The notes under the pieces were generated by a model. That model made no database searches. It saw only the letters and a list, made by a program, of their open reading frames with translations, and had not been told where the DNA came from. This document shows, piece after piece, positions 35,659 to 43,827 of a stretch of DNA of 64,000 nucleotides. The DNA comes from Nannocystis sp. RBIL2 (GTDB taxonomy: Bacteria; Myxococcota_A; Polyangia; Nannocystales; Nannocystaceae), in the NCBI RefSeq assembly GCF_026626745.1, contig NZ_JAPNJW010000002.1:6078130-6142129 (forward strand), written 5' to 3'. How positions within the stretch are numbered: position 1 is the first letter of the stretch; each line of letters opens with the position of its first letter. A program made the translations under genes and the position numbers.

Positions 35659-35800
35659 ATATTTTAAAATGTATCGCGTCTCCGATGCGGGCGCTCGCGT
35701 CGAGACGGCGGGACGGCCGGGCCTGGGGGCTCGCGGCGACCGTGTGCGAGCCGGGCGAGGCCGGCGAGTACGCTGTTTCGAGATCGACCTCGTCTCTTCA

Positions 35801-35896
35801 TGTCTCATGAGACAGGTCGCCACCCGGGCTCCAGGAGGCGGCGTCCGGCGCAATCGCGCGCTGCGCTGCGGATCGCCTTGCCTGTCCCGAGAGACA
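35801..35896. repeat. two palindromes
   Basis: TGTCTCATGAGACA at 35801-35814, a perfect palindrome, and TGTCCCGAGAGACA at 35883-35896, in the gap between paralogue 3 and the SRPBCC gene. Confidence 0.85.
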
Positions 35897-35911
35897 GATG
35901 AGTCGGCTGCT

Positions 35912-36403
35912 TCACCGCGGCGGCGCGGCCTGGCGGGCGCGCAGCTCGGCGAGGATGTCGGTGGTCTCGGCGCTGCGCTTCAGGCCTTCGAGGCGCAGGC
36001 GCATGTCGCGGGTCAGGACGCGGGCGACGATCGGCTCGACCACCGGGGCGGTGAGCCGCGGGCGGGTGGCGAAGTTGTAGCGGAACACCACGCGGGTGCG
36101 GTCCGCGGCCAGCGGTCTAAATAACCATGCGCCCGAGAACTGTCTGAAGAGCCATGGCCCTTCGGTCATCTTCATGGCGACCTGCTCGGGCGGGTTGACC
36201 GTGATGTACTCGACCTCCATCGCCAGGCCGTTGCGCGCACGGACCCATACGCGCACGCCGACGGCCGCCTCGCCGGCGCCGCCGCGGAACTTCATCTCGC
36301 GCAGGAAGGGGTCCCAGCGCAGGCGCAGCTCGTAGTCCTGGGCCAGCGCGAACAGCTCGGCGTGGGGGGCGGCGATCTCGAGGTCGGCGGCGATCGTCGG
36401 CAT
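35912..36403 (-). CDS. SRPBCC family protein (polyketide cyclase / START-like fold)
   Basis: 163 residues. The N terminus IAADLEIAAPHAELFALAQDYELRLRWDPFLREM is typical of the START/Bet v1-like fold, followed by an antiparallel sheet and a long C-terminal helix (RDMRLRLEGLKRSAETTDIL). Such proteins bind lipids or small hydrophobic ligands; no activity can be assigned. A degenerate palindrome (TGTC...GCCA, 36141-36154) lies within the gene. Confidence 0.8.
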   Translation of the reverse strand: MPTIAADLEIAAPHAELFALAQDYELRLRWDPFLREMKFRGGAGEAAVGVRVWVRARNGLAMEVEYITVNPPEQVAMKMTEGPWLFRQFSGAWLFRPLAADRTRVVFRYNFATRPRLTAPVVEPIVARVLTRDMRLRLEGLKRSAETTDILAELRARQAAPPR

Positions 36404-36481
36404 GACGCGCGCCAGCGTAGCGCGGAGCGAGGCGCGAGAAGAGGTCGCTCGCAGCGGCTGCGCGCGGTTTTAAAAAATTCG

Positions 36482-37375
36482 TCAGGCGCGGCGGCGCAGG
36501 CGAGCGACGCGGCGCTCCTCGAGCTGGAACAGGCCGACGCCGGCGAGGACGATCGCGCCGCCGGTGAGGGTGAGCGTACCCAGCTGCTCGTTGCGGTAGA
36601 TGCTGCCGAGGACGACGGCGATCGGCGGCGTGATGAGGGCGACGAGGGCCATGAGGGTGGCGCTCAATCGCTTGAGGAGGCCGTAGTAGATCATGAAGGT
36701 GACGATCGAGCCCATCAGCGCGAGGTAGGCGATGGAGAGCACGACCGTGGAGTTCCAGGGGAACGGGCGCGACCACTCGCCCGCGATCCCGGCGACCAAG
36801 AGCAGGACGAGGCTGCCGACGAGCATGCCGGCGCCGCTGAGGAACACCGTGGGCACGTCCTTGCCGTCGCGCTTGATCATGATCTGCGGGTAGCCCTGCA
36901 CGAGCACGGAGCAGGTGACGATGCCGACGCCGAGGGCGGTGTCGGGGCCGAGCTCGCGCAGGCTGCCGTAGGAGAGCAGGGCGAGGCCGGAGAAGCCGAG
37001 GACGATGGCGAGCAGCTTGGCGAGGGTGAGCCGCTCGCCGAGGAGGAAGTGGGCGAGGACCGCGACCCAGAACGGGAAGAAGCCGAAGGTCAGCGAGCCG
37101 AGGCTCGAGGGGATCCACATCGCCGCGACGTAGGTGGCGCCGTAGCCGAAGCCGAAGCTGAGCAGGCCGACGAGGAGGGCGAGGCGCCAGGCGGTGCGGT
37201 CGCGGAAGGAGCCGGGGGCCATGACCCGCGCGGCCGGGAGGAGCAGCGCGGCCGCGATGGCGAACCGCAGCGAGGCGCCCAGCAGCGGCGGCATGCCGGC
37301 GTCGAGGCCGAGCTTGATCGCCAGCCAGGTCGAACCCCAGATGAGGCACAGCAAGATGTAGCCGACGACCGCCAC
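36482..37375 (-). CDS. EamA/DMT family transporter
   Basis: 297 residues from GTG at 37375, which starts directly with the first membrane helix (VVGYILLCLIWGSTWLAIKLGL, a classic EamA opening). Ten hydrophobic segments in two EamA repeats can be traced; the second begins near VGIVTCSVLVQGYPQIM. Members export amino acids, metabolites or nucleotide sugars; the substrate is unknown. The gene ends with a basic tail (EERRVARLRRRA). Confidence 0.88.
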   Translation of the reverse strand: MAVVGYILLCLIWGSTWLAIKLGLDAGMPPLLGASLRFAIAAALLLPAARVMAPGSFRDRTAWRLALLVGLLSFGFGYGATYVAAMWIPSSLGSLTFGFFPFWVAVLAHFLLGERLTLAKLLAIVLGFSGLALLSYGSLRELGPDTALGVGIVTCSVLVQGYPQIMIKRDGKDVPTVFLSGAGMLVGSLVLLLVAGIAGEWSRPFPWNSTVVLSIAYLALMGSIVTFMIYYGLLKRLSATLMALVALITPPIAVVLGSIYRNEQLGTLTLTGGAIVLAGVGLFQLEERRVARLRRRA

Positions 37376-37478
37376 TGCGCGGCGAGTATAGCGGGGCGTC
37401 CGCGCGGACGAACCGCCGCGCCCGGCGCCGGCCCGGCGCGAGCGCACGCGCCGGCAGGGGCGTGAGCCGGGAATGAAG

Positions 37479-37492
37479 TGTCCTTCAGGACA
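37479..37492. repeat. TGTCCTTCAGGACA palindrome
   Basis: One intact copy between the EamA gene and the WGR gene, followed two bases later by a half copy (TGTCCCGAGGGC). Confidence 0.85.
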
Positions 37493-37546
37493 TGTCCCGA
37501 GGGCGGGGCGGACAGGTGTGCGAAGGACCGCGCGACGGGCCGCCGC

Positions 37547-39079
37547 TCAGGCGCGGACCTTCTTGGCGGTCTTCTTGGCCGGCGCGGCCTTGGCGACCTT
37601 CTTGGCGGCCTTCTTGGCGACGACCGGACCGGCCGCTTCGCCGGCGGCCGTCGGGGCGAGGCGGATCTGCCCGCGCACGCGGTAGAAGCCGCCGCTGCCC
37701 GACAGCTCGAGGCCGTCGACGAGGTAGCGCGTGCCCGGCGTGCGGATGTCGCGCGGGAACTGGACGTTGAATTCCTCGTCGAAGCCCGGCGACAGCGGCC
37801 GCACGCGGACCTTGCCGCCCTCCTCGACGCACTCGACGAGCACGCCCGCGGCCCCGGCGGCGGCCTGCGGCAGGGCCTGGCCGACAGTGGCGACCTGGAC
37901 GCTGCGCTCGGCCTTGACGAGCTTGAGGTCGGGCACCTTGCCCTCGCGCGCCTGGGCGATCGCGGCCTCGCTGACGTCGATGCAGGCGAAGGCGCCGTCG
38001 CCGGTGACGATGTAGAGCTTGTCCGCGTGGTACTGCATCGACAGCGCCGAGCCGCAGGTGGTGTCGAGCTTCCACAGGCGCGCGCCGGCGCGGTCGAAGC
38101 AATACACCGAGGAGGCGTTGTCGCCGGCGAACACGTACTTGCCGCCGGGCGCGGCGGCGCACGAGAACACGCTGTCGTCGCACTTGTAGCGCCGACCGGG
38201 GACGCCGGCCTTGGTGAACACCTCGACGTGATCGCTGGTGGTGCCGGCGTAGACCTCGGTGTCCTCCTGCCAGCCGAACAGGACGCTGCCCTCGGTCTTC
38301 TTGGCCCACAGCTTCTTGCCGGTCCAGTCGTAGGCGGTGACGCCGTCGGCGTGGCCGTGGTAGATGCCGGCGCCGTCGCAGCGGACCATCCAGCCGCCGC
38401 TGGTGTAGCTCTTCTTGGCCCACAGCTTGTCGCAGTCGTGGTCGAGCACGGTGACCTGGCCGTCGTTGCTGCTGACCGCGAGCGAGCCGTCGTGGATGTC
38501 GAGCCACAGGATGTTGACGTCTTCGCTGATCTCGTAGGCCTCGAAGGGCTGGGCGCCGGAGAGGTCGTAGACCTTGCCGTCCTGGCAGCCGCAGTAGAGC
38601 CACTGGCCGTCGCGCACGAGGCTCATGACCCCCTCGGGGACCTTCATGCGCCGCACGACCTTGCCGTGGTGGTCGAGCGCGGAGATCTGGCCGTCGTCGT
38701 CGCCGACCCAGCACAGCTCGTCGTCGACGAAGACGCCGAAGGCGCGGTCTCCGCTGTCGTAGCGCCAAAGCACAGGGGCGCGGGTGGTGCCGGCCTTGGC
38801 GGCGCGGCTGGTGGCGACCGGCCGCTCGGTCGCCGCGCGCTTCTTGCGGACGCCCTGGACCGCCGCCGCGTAGCCCTTTTTGATCTTGCCCTGGATGGCT
38901 TTCTGCGCCTCCTTCTGGGCCTCGGCAGGAGTCGCGTAGCTCTTGCTCTGGGCCTGTCCGGCGTCGCCGATCCGCCCGTAGCGGATGCTGACTTGCTTGC
39001 CGCTGACGATGACCTCGTAAAACTTGTGCGAGCCGCCGCCCTCTTCGGACAGCTCGAGATACGTCCGCTCGTCGCTCAT
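37547..39079 (-). CDS. WGR domain / PQQ-like beta-propeller protein with histone-like tail
   Basis: 510 residues from ATG at 39079. Residues 5-75 form a WGR domain (HKFYEVIVSGKQVSIRYGRIGDAGQ, AQKEAQKAIQGKIKKGY), a nucleic-acid-end-binding module known from PARPs and bacterial MolR-like proteins. Residues 100-370 are propeller repeats with GDDDGQISALD, CQDGKVYDL and SNDGQVTVLD. A small domain follows, and the last 25 residues are Lys/Ala-rich (VAKKAAKKVAKAAPAKK), like histone H1 tails. Probably cytoplasmic, perhaps DNA-associated. Function unknown. Confidence 0.85.
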   Translation of the reverse strand: MSDERTYLELSEEGGGSHKFYEVIVSGKQVSIRYGRIGDAGQAQSKSYATPAEAQKEAQKAIQGKIKKGYAAAVQGVRKKRAATERPVATSRAAKAGTTRAPVLWRYDSGDRAFGVFVDDELCWVGDDDGQISALDHHGKVVRRMKVPEGVMSLVRDGQWLYCGCQDGKVYDLSGAQPFEAYEISEDVNILWLDIHDGSLAVSSNDGQVTVLDHDCDKLWAKKSYTSGGWMVRCDGAGIYHGHADGVTAYDWTGKKLWAKKTEGSVLFGWQEDTEVYAGTTSDHVEVFTKAGVPGRRYKCDDSVFSCAAAPGGKYVFAGDNASSVYCFDRAGARLWKLDTTCGSALSMQYHADKLYIVTGDGAFACIDVSEAAIAQAREGKVPDLKLVKAERSVQVATVGQALPQAAAGAAGVLVECVEEGGKVRVRPLSPGFDEEFNVQFPRDIRTPGTRYLVDGLELSGSGGFYRVRGQIRLAPTAAGEAAGPVVAKKAAKKVAKAAPAKKTAKKVRA

Positions 39080-39263
39080 CGCGTACTCCTGAGTCCATGC
39101 CGAAGGTACACCGTCGCTCCTCAGCCCGCGGCTCGCGGGTCCGCGCGCGGGGCCGCGCATGCGGACGAGGGGTTCTGCGGAGCTGGAGCCTAGGGGGCCC
39201 CACGGTTGGGGGCTCTTGCCCAGAGCTGTCCTTTCGGTGATCGTGGCGCGAAGGAGGGGTCTC

Positions 39264-39689
39264 TTGGTCGCGGAACGCCTTTATTTGCCTGCACAGGCCG
39301 GCAGCTATCCCACTCCAGGCGTGGATTTCGACGGCGAACTGGGGCTTCTACGCCTCGATGGCGAGAGCCACCCCGAAGAGGCCGCGCAGTTCTATGCGCC
39401 GCTGATCCTCTGGCTCGACGCGCTGATCACCTCGCCGCCCGCGTCGGTGGTGTTCGAGCTGCGCCTGACGTTCTTCAGCGCGGCCACCCGGCCGCAGTTG
39501 CTCGCCCTGCTGCGACGATTGAAGAAATGGGCCAACCGCGGGGCCGAGGTCCGCGCGACCTGGTACATCGACCCGGGCGACGAAGACATGGTCGACGTGG
39601 CCGGCGACCTGGCGATGATGTCCGGCCTGTCCATCCGCGTGGTCAGCACCGCCGTGAATCACTCGGTGATGCTCGGCATCGCGGTGTGA
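39264..39689 (+). CDS. SiaC/DUF1987-like regulatory phosphoprotein
   Basis: 141 residues from TTG at 39264, chosen because AAGGAGG lies at 39251-39257, an ideal distance. Motifs ESHPEEAAQFYAPLILWLDA, FELRLTFFSAATRPQLL and ATWYIDPGDEDMVDVAGDLAMMSGL match DUF1987, the family of Pseudomonas SiaC, which is phosphorylated on a Thr by SiaB and controls a diguanylate cyclase. The usual NTSS phosphosite reads SAAT here. No SiaA/SiaB/SiaD genes are adjacent. The longer frame upstream to 39159 has no ribosome site. Confidence 0.65.
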   Translation: MVAERLYLPAQAGSYPTPGVDFDGELGLLRLDGESHPEEAAQFYAPLILWLDALITSPPASVVFELRLTFFSAATRPQLLALLRRLKKWANRGAEVRATWYIDPGDEDMVDVAGDLAMMSGLSIRVVSTAVNHSVMLGIAV

Positions 39690-39753
39690 GGGCGTAGAGG
39701 CGCGCCGCTCGCTATCGTGGGGGCGCGCGGGCGCAGTGACGCGCGTTCGGGCG

Positions 39754-39778
39754 GCCGACGGCAAGTGCCGGCATTTTT
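39754..39778 (+). terminator. intrinsic terminator after the SiaC-like gene
   Basis: GGC AAGT GCC with flanking GCC...GGC forms a G/C-rich hairpin, followed by ATTTTT. It is 65 bp after the stop codon. Confidence 0.55.
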
Positions 39779-39849
39779 AAAGGGAAATGGCATGTGTCGA
39801 CGACCGCGAGACGCGGGGATCGAAAGGGCGCACGACGAACGCTGGTAGC

Positions 39850-39863
39850 TGTCTCTTGGGACA
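39850..39863. repeat. TGTCTCTTGGGACA palindrome
   Basis: One intact copy in the region upstream of the first C58-like gene, about 50 bp before its promoter. Confidence 0.85.
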
Positions 39864-39914
39864 TCCATGTTCGCGGCCGGGCGGCCGGGCGCCAGGGCGC
39901 GCAATGGCAGAGAA

Positions 39915-39943
39915 TTGACGGCCAACGGGCCGGGGGCTAGCCT
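39915..39943 (+). promoter_or_regulatory. promoter of C58-like gene 1, conserved in gene 2
   Basis: TTGACG at 39915-39920 and TAGCCT at 39938-39943, spacer 17. The same arrangement, GAATTGAC then GGGCTAGC(C/T)TGAA, occurs before the paralogue (41479-41508), although surrounding bases differ. Transcription would begin some 15-20 bp before the GTG start. Confidence 0.6.
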
Positions 39944-39965
39944 GAAACTGGGTCGGAAGGGGCTG

Positions 39966-41171
39966 GTGCCACGGCGCAAGCAAGGGCTCACGGGGGGGGA
40001 CCCCACGCACGAGAGTGATGTCGACTCGTCGCATCCCTCGGAGGAGGCAGGCGACGTCGATCGCCCGAATGACCGCATCGAGCAGGACGACCTCGACAGG
40101 CCCCCGGGGATCGACAGCGAATCACGGTCGGAGCCCTGGGGTGAGGAATACGAGGTCGAAAGCTCGGCGGACGAGCAAACGCCGATAGACGAGTGGATCG
40201 ACAGCAACCCGCCTCCCCCCGTTTCGCTCATCGTCTCGTCGCCGGGCGGCTCGCCCGGCGGATGGAACATGGGACAGACGATCGGCGACGGGGCCGTGCA
40301 ACCACCCAGGATCATCGTTTCAGGCGGGGCGCCGACGATCACGACGACTACCAGCAGCGATCCGGGCGGGCGGCTCGATCCCAATAACAACAGCGGCCCG
40401 GCAGCTCCGCCCGGCGGCGCCGCTCGGTTCTCCGACCTCTCGGACGTCGTCTCCGTCGAGGAGTCCCCCGACTGGCGACCCATCTCCGCCGACCAGGCGA
40501 AGGCCAACGGGCGGCGGCTGCGGGAGGAATTCCGCGGGCACCTCGACTACGCCTTCTCGCAGGCGAAGGAGATGTCGCGCCCGCTCGTCCGCCTGCGCTT
40601 CGGGCGGTCGGAGGGGATCTGCCTGACCATGTCGCTCGATTGGCTGGCCCGCATGCACCACGGGCGCCGGGACTACGGCGATCCGCATTACGCGCGGCCG
40701 GTGAACCGCGTCACATTCCTGTGGAAGCTGGCCGGGATGCACGAGCTGTACCGCAAGCAGAACAGTCCCGGGCGCCAGTCGACGCAGACGCTCATCGGCT
40801 GGATCGCCGGCCACAAGGACGCGCGGCCGGAAATGGCGCGGCTGCAGGCGAGCCAGGCGTTCCTTTCCTACGGGGAAAGGAGCAGCCCCAGGCGCATCGC
40901 GCTCGCGCTGCAGACGGCCCTCGAGCACCCGGACCATCCCGGAATGTTGCTCCGACTGAGCGGCGGCGTGCAGGGAGCCGCGCACGCGGTGGCGATCTTC
41001 CGCAGACACGACGGTTACGTGGTCTTCGATCCGAACTTCGGCGCCTATCGCTTCGACGACGGCGAGCAGGCGACGCGCTTCTTCGTCCGCCTGTGGGACG
41101 AGATCTACCGGGCGCGCAGCGGGATGGGGTGGATCCAGGGGGATTGGGTCGACATGCGCGAGCCGGACTGA
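39966..41171 (+). CDS. YopT/AvrPphB-like (C58) cysteine protease homologue, copy 1
   Basis: 401 residues from GTG at 39966; the start is set by alignment with the paralogue (PRRKQG against PRKKPG) and by the promoter. Residues 1-150 are acidic and disordered with a Gly/Pro-rich segment (SPGGSPGGWNMGQ). The C-terminal domain has C219 in GICLTMSLDWLA, H340 in AAHAVAIF and D355 in VFDPNFGAY. Cys-His and His-Asp spacings (121 and 15) almost equal YopT's C139-H258-D274 (119 and 16). No Sec signal is present. Probably an exported effector or toxin, which is inference. Confidence 0.7.
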   Translation: MPRRKQGLTGGDPTHESDVDSSHPSEEAGDVDRPNDRIEQDDLDRPPGIDSESRSEPWGEEYEVESSADEQTPIDEWIDSNPPPPVSLIVSSPGGSPGGWNMGQTIGDGAVQPPRIIVSGGAPTITTTTSSDPGGRLDPNNNSGPAAPPGGAARFSDLSDVVSVEESPDWRPISADQAKANGRRLREEFRGHLDYAFSQAKEMSRPLVRLRFGRSEGICLTMSLDWLARMHHGRRDYGDPHYARPVNRVTFLWKLAGMHELYRKQNSPGRQSTQTLIGWIAGHKDARPEMARLQASQAFLSYGERSSPRRIALALQTALEHPDHPGMLLRLSGGVQGAAHAVAIFRRHDGYVVFDPNFGAYRFDDGEQATRFFVRLWDEIYRARSGMGWIQGDWVDMREPD

Positions 41172-41388
41172 CGGGAGCACGAGTCGACGTCAGCGGGCGC
41201 AACGACTTCGCGGCCGGTTCAGCCGCGCCCGCCGCGGCCTCCGCGGAGCTCCAGGCTGTCGACGACTGACTTCGCGCTCGCCGTCCCCGCCGCTCAGGAG
41301 GCGTGCAGGTGCGGGCGCGCGAGGCGTCGCCGGGGAGCGGACGTTGCGGAGCGTGACAGGGAGGTTTCGCGCGCGGGCGCAGGCGAGC

Positions 41389-41402
41389 TGTCTCTTGGGG
41401 CA
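41389..41402. repeat. palindrome variant TGTCTCTTGGGGCA
   Basis: Same core as the copy at 39850 upstream of the paralogue but ending GGCA, about 90 bp before the second promoter. Both C58-like genes thus carry a copy at a similar upstream position. Confidence 0.7.
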
Positions 41403-41478
41403 TGTCGAGCTCGATCGCGCGACCGTGCGAGCGGGCTCTGCTGCATCTCCAGCCGCCTGAAAGGGCATTTTCGGCGAA

Positions 41479-41508
41479 TTGACCGGCGAATCGACCGCGG
41501 GCTAGCTT
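41479..41508 (+). promoter_or_regulatory. promoter of C58-like gene 2
   Basis: TTGACC at 41479-41484 and TAGCTT at 41503-41508, spacer 18, in the conserved context shared with the upstream paralogue. The start codon follows about 20 bp later. Confidence 0.6.
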
Positions 41509-41529
41509 GAATCCGGGGGTGGAGAGCAG

Positions 41530-42786
41530 GTGCCGCGGAAGAAGCCTGGTTTCAATGGGGACAATTCGTCCGGGCACGGCGGCGATTCGTCGCAACGCCC
41601 GGACACATCCAGCGACGACGAGCGCGTGGAGGGGCTGCACGAGGGCGAGAAGAGCGAGCGCCCGGACGATCACGAGCAGGGGAAGATCGAGTGGCCCGGA
41701 GCGGAGGACTTCGACGGGTCGTCGGAGCGCCCTGACGAGGATGTCGAGTTCTTCGCGGAGGATGATTCGCCGATCTCGGAGTGGATCGATGCTACCAGCC
41801 TTCCCACCTCGCATATCGTCTCGATCCCGGGCGGCTCGGCCGGCGGGTGGGCCATGGGACAGGGGGTCACCGGCAGCGGCGGGCAGCCGCCCAGGATCAT
41901 CCGCATGTCGGGCGCCGAGACGACGACTGCTACTACGACAACGACGACGACCATCACCAACACGTCCGATCAAAACAGCCTGTTTGACCCCCATAATATT
42001 CATAACATCAACAACAACAGCCGCCCGGGTGCCTCGCCCGGCGGTGGCTCGGGCGGCGGCGATCCATTCCTCGAGCTGAGCGACGCCAAGGGCCGGACCC
42101 CGATCACTCGTCCGCAGGCGAAGGCCAACGCGCGGCGCCTGCAGGACGACTACCGGCCCAACCTCGACTATGCGTTCTCGCAGGGGAAGGAGATGTCGCG
42201 GCTGCTCGTGCGCATGCGCTTCGGCCCGCCGAGAGGGGTCTGTTGGACCATGTCGCTCGATTGGCTGGCCCGCAAGTATCAAGGGGTGCGCGACTACGGC
42301 GATCGGCATTATCGCTGGCCGCTGAACCGGGTCACTTCCATGTCGAAGCTTGCGAGGATGCACAACAAGGTCGGGAAGATCGAAGGGCAGAAGAGCACCC
42401 ATGGCGTCATCGAGACGATCGGGGGCCACAAGGACGCGCGCGAGGGTCTCGGGAATCTGCGGACGAGCCTGGCGTTCCGTTCCTACGGCTACGAGAGCAG
42501 CCCCAGGCACATCGCCAACCTGGTGTCGGCCGCCCTCGCCGACGACGCGCACCCTGGCCTGCTCATCCGCCTCGCCGGCGGCCCGAGCCCCGTCGGCCAC
42601 GCCCTGGCGATCTTCCGCGGCCCGGAGGGGTTCACGGTCTTCGATCCGAACTTCGGCGCTTACGACTTCGCCAGCAGGGAGCAGGCGACGCGCTTCTTCG
42701 TCCGCCTCTGGGACGACATCTACCGGTCGTTCAACGGCATGGAATGGGTCGAGGGCGACTGGATCGACTGGGCCCCGCCGAACTGA
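41530..42786 (+). CDS. YopT/AvrPphB-like (C58) cysteine protease homologue, copy 2
   Basis: 418 residues from GTG at 41530. Acidic, disordered N-terminal 130 residues with the shared segment HIVSIPGGSAGGWAMGQ and a Thr run, then Asn/His-rich and Gly-rich linkers. Catalytic-type residues: C238 in GVCWTMSLDWLA, H357 in VGHALAIF, D372 in VFDPNFGAY; spacings 119 and 15. It is strongly similar to copy 1 in the catalytic domain but diverged in the N-terminal half, as expected for duplicated effectors. Confidence 0.7.
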   Translation: MPRKKPGFNGDNSSGHGGDSSQRPDTSSDDERVEGLHEGEKSERPDDHEQGKIEWPGAEDFDGSSERPDEDVEFFAEDDSPISEWIDATSLPTSHIVSIPGGSAGGWAMGQGVTGSGGQPPRIIRMSGAETTTATTTTTTTITNTSDQNSLFDPHNIHNINNNSRPGASPGGGSGGGDPFLELSDAKGRTPITRPQAKANARRLQDDYRPNLDYAFSQGKEMSRLLVRMRFGPPRGVCWTMSLDWLARKYQGVRDYGDRHYRWPLNRVTSMSKLARMHNKVGKIEGQKSTHGVIETIGGHKDAREGLGNLRTSLAFRSYGYESSPRHIANLVSAALADDAHPGLLIRLAGGPSPVGHALAIFRGPEGFTVFDPNFGAYDFASREQATRFFVRLWDDIYRSFNGMEWVEGDWIDWAPPN

Positions 42787-42812
42787 AGCCGCGGCTGACG
42801 CGGCCGCGAGGC

Positions 42813-43718
42813 TCAGGCGTGCTCGGCGGTGAGGCCGCGGCCTTCGCGGATCTTCCGCTCGAGCGCGCCGAACACCAGGCTGTCGACGAGGACGCCCAGG
42901 ACCATGACGACGAGCATCCAGGCGAGCAGGCCCTCGGCGTCGCTGAGCTCGCGCGAGAACTGCAGGCGCACGCCGATCGACGGCGCGTGGCCGATGATGA
43001 CGAGCAGCTCGCCGGCCATGAGGCTGCGCCAGGCGAACGCCCAGCCCTGCTTGAGGCCGGCGACGAAGCCCGGGAGCGCGGCGGGGATGATGATGTGGCG
43101 GTAGAGCGCGAAGCCTCGCGCGCCCATGACCTTGCCGGCGCGCACGAGCAGCGGCGGGACCTGGTCGGTGCTGGTGAGGAGGCCGATGGCGATCGACGGC
43201 GCCGCGCCGAGCACCACGACCGCGAGGATCGCCGCCTCGCTGAGCTGGAACAGCAAGATCGCCAGCGGGAACCACGCCACGCTCGGCATCGTCTGCAGGC
43301 CGGTGAGCAGCGAGCCGGCGGCGGTGCGCAGGACCTTCACCCGCGCCAGGACCAGGCCGAGGCTCACGCCGGCGACCATGGCGATCGCGTAGCCGAGCAG
43401 CGCCCGCTTCATCGTGATCGCCGCGGCCACGCCGATGTCGCCGGCCAGCAGGTCGGTCCACAGGCGGCCGAGCACCGCGCCCGGGCCCGGGAGCACGTAC
43501 TCCGGGCGCCAGCCGCTCAGCACCACCAGCTCCCACACGGCCAGCGCCAGCGCCGCGGCAGCCAGCTTGGGCCAGGCGGCCGCCCACAGCGCGCGCCCGC
43601 GGCCCGGCTTGTCGCCGGCGGTCGGCTCGCGCTCGACTGCAGGCGCGCGGTCCTCGGCCTCGGCGACGGCGCGCAGGCCGGCGCGCAGCGGGTCCTCGGC
43701 GTCTTGCCGTTCGGGCAT
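42813..43718 (-). CDS. ABC transporter permease, SsuC/TauC type
   Basis: 301 residues from ATG at 43718. Six or so membrane segments with the BPD-type permease signature: PSVAWFPLAILLFQLSEAAI and the EAA loop GARGFALYRHIIIPAALPGFVAGLKQGWAFAW. Such permeases import sulfonates, taurine, nitrate or pyrimidine precursors. The N-terminal 50 residues are hydrophilic and longer than usual. The start codon lies within a dispersed palindrome. The ATPase gene is upstream on the same strand; no solute-binding protein gene is in the window. Confidence 0.88.
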   Translation of the reverse strand: MPERQDAEDPLRAGLRAVAEAEDRAPAVEREPTAGDKPGRGRALWAAAWPKLAAAALALAVWELVVLSGWRPEYVLPGPGAVLGRLWTDLLAGDIGVAAAITMKRALLGYAIAMVAGVSLGLVLARVKVLRTAAGSLLTGLQTMPSVAWFPLAILLFQLSEAAILAVVVLGAAPSIAIGLLTSTDQVPPLLVRAGKVMGARGFALYRHIIIPAALPGFVAGLKQGWAFAWRSLMAGELLVIIGHAPSIGVRLQFSRELSDAEGLLAWMLVVMVLGVLVDSLVFGALERKIREGRGLTAEHA

Positions 43719-43745
43719 GTCGATCAGGACATGTCCCTCGGGACT
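43718..43745. repeat. palindrome pair between ABC permease and ATPase genes
   Basis: TGTCGATCAGGACA at 43718-43731 overlaps the permease start codon, and TGTCCCTCGGGACT at 43732-43745 is a one-mismatch copy directly next to it. A hairpin here could affect translation of the permease. Confidence 0.7.
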
Positions 43746-43827
43746 CCTGTTGTCCTCGCGCGGCCCGTCCTCGCCGCCCGGGAGGGCGTGCAGGTGCGCG
43801 CGCGCGGGCGAGGCGTCGCCGGCGAGC

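Larger units (their letters stand above)
41172..41529. other. 358-bp gap between the two C58-like genes
   Basis: It holds a palindrome variant (TGTCTCTTGGGGCA, 41389-41402) and the promoter of the second gene. No gene is supported. Confidence 0.7.

Noticed and set aside
40792..43587. Minus-strand 931-codon frame opposite the C58-like genes
   Set aside because: It is a composite shadow; the C58-like genes have conserved promoters, starts and catalytic motifs, and the downstream part mirrors the ABC permease gene in another frame.
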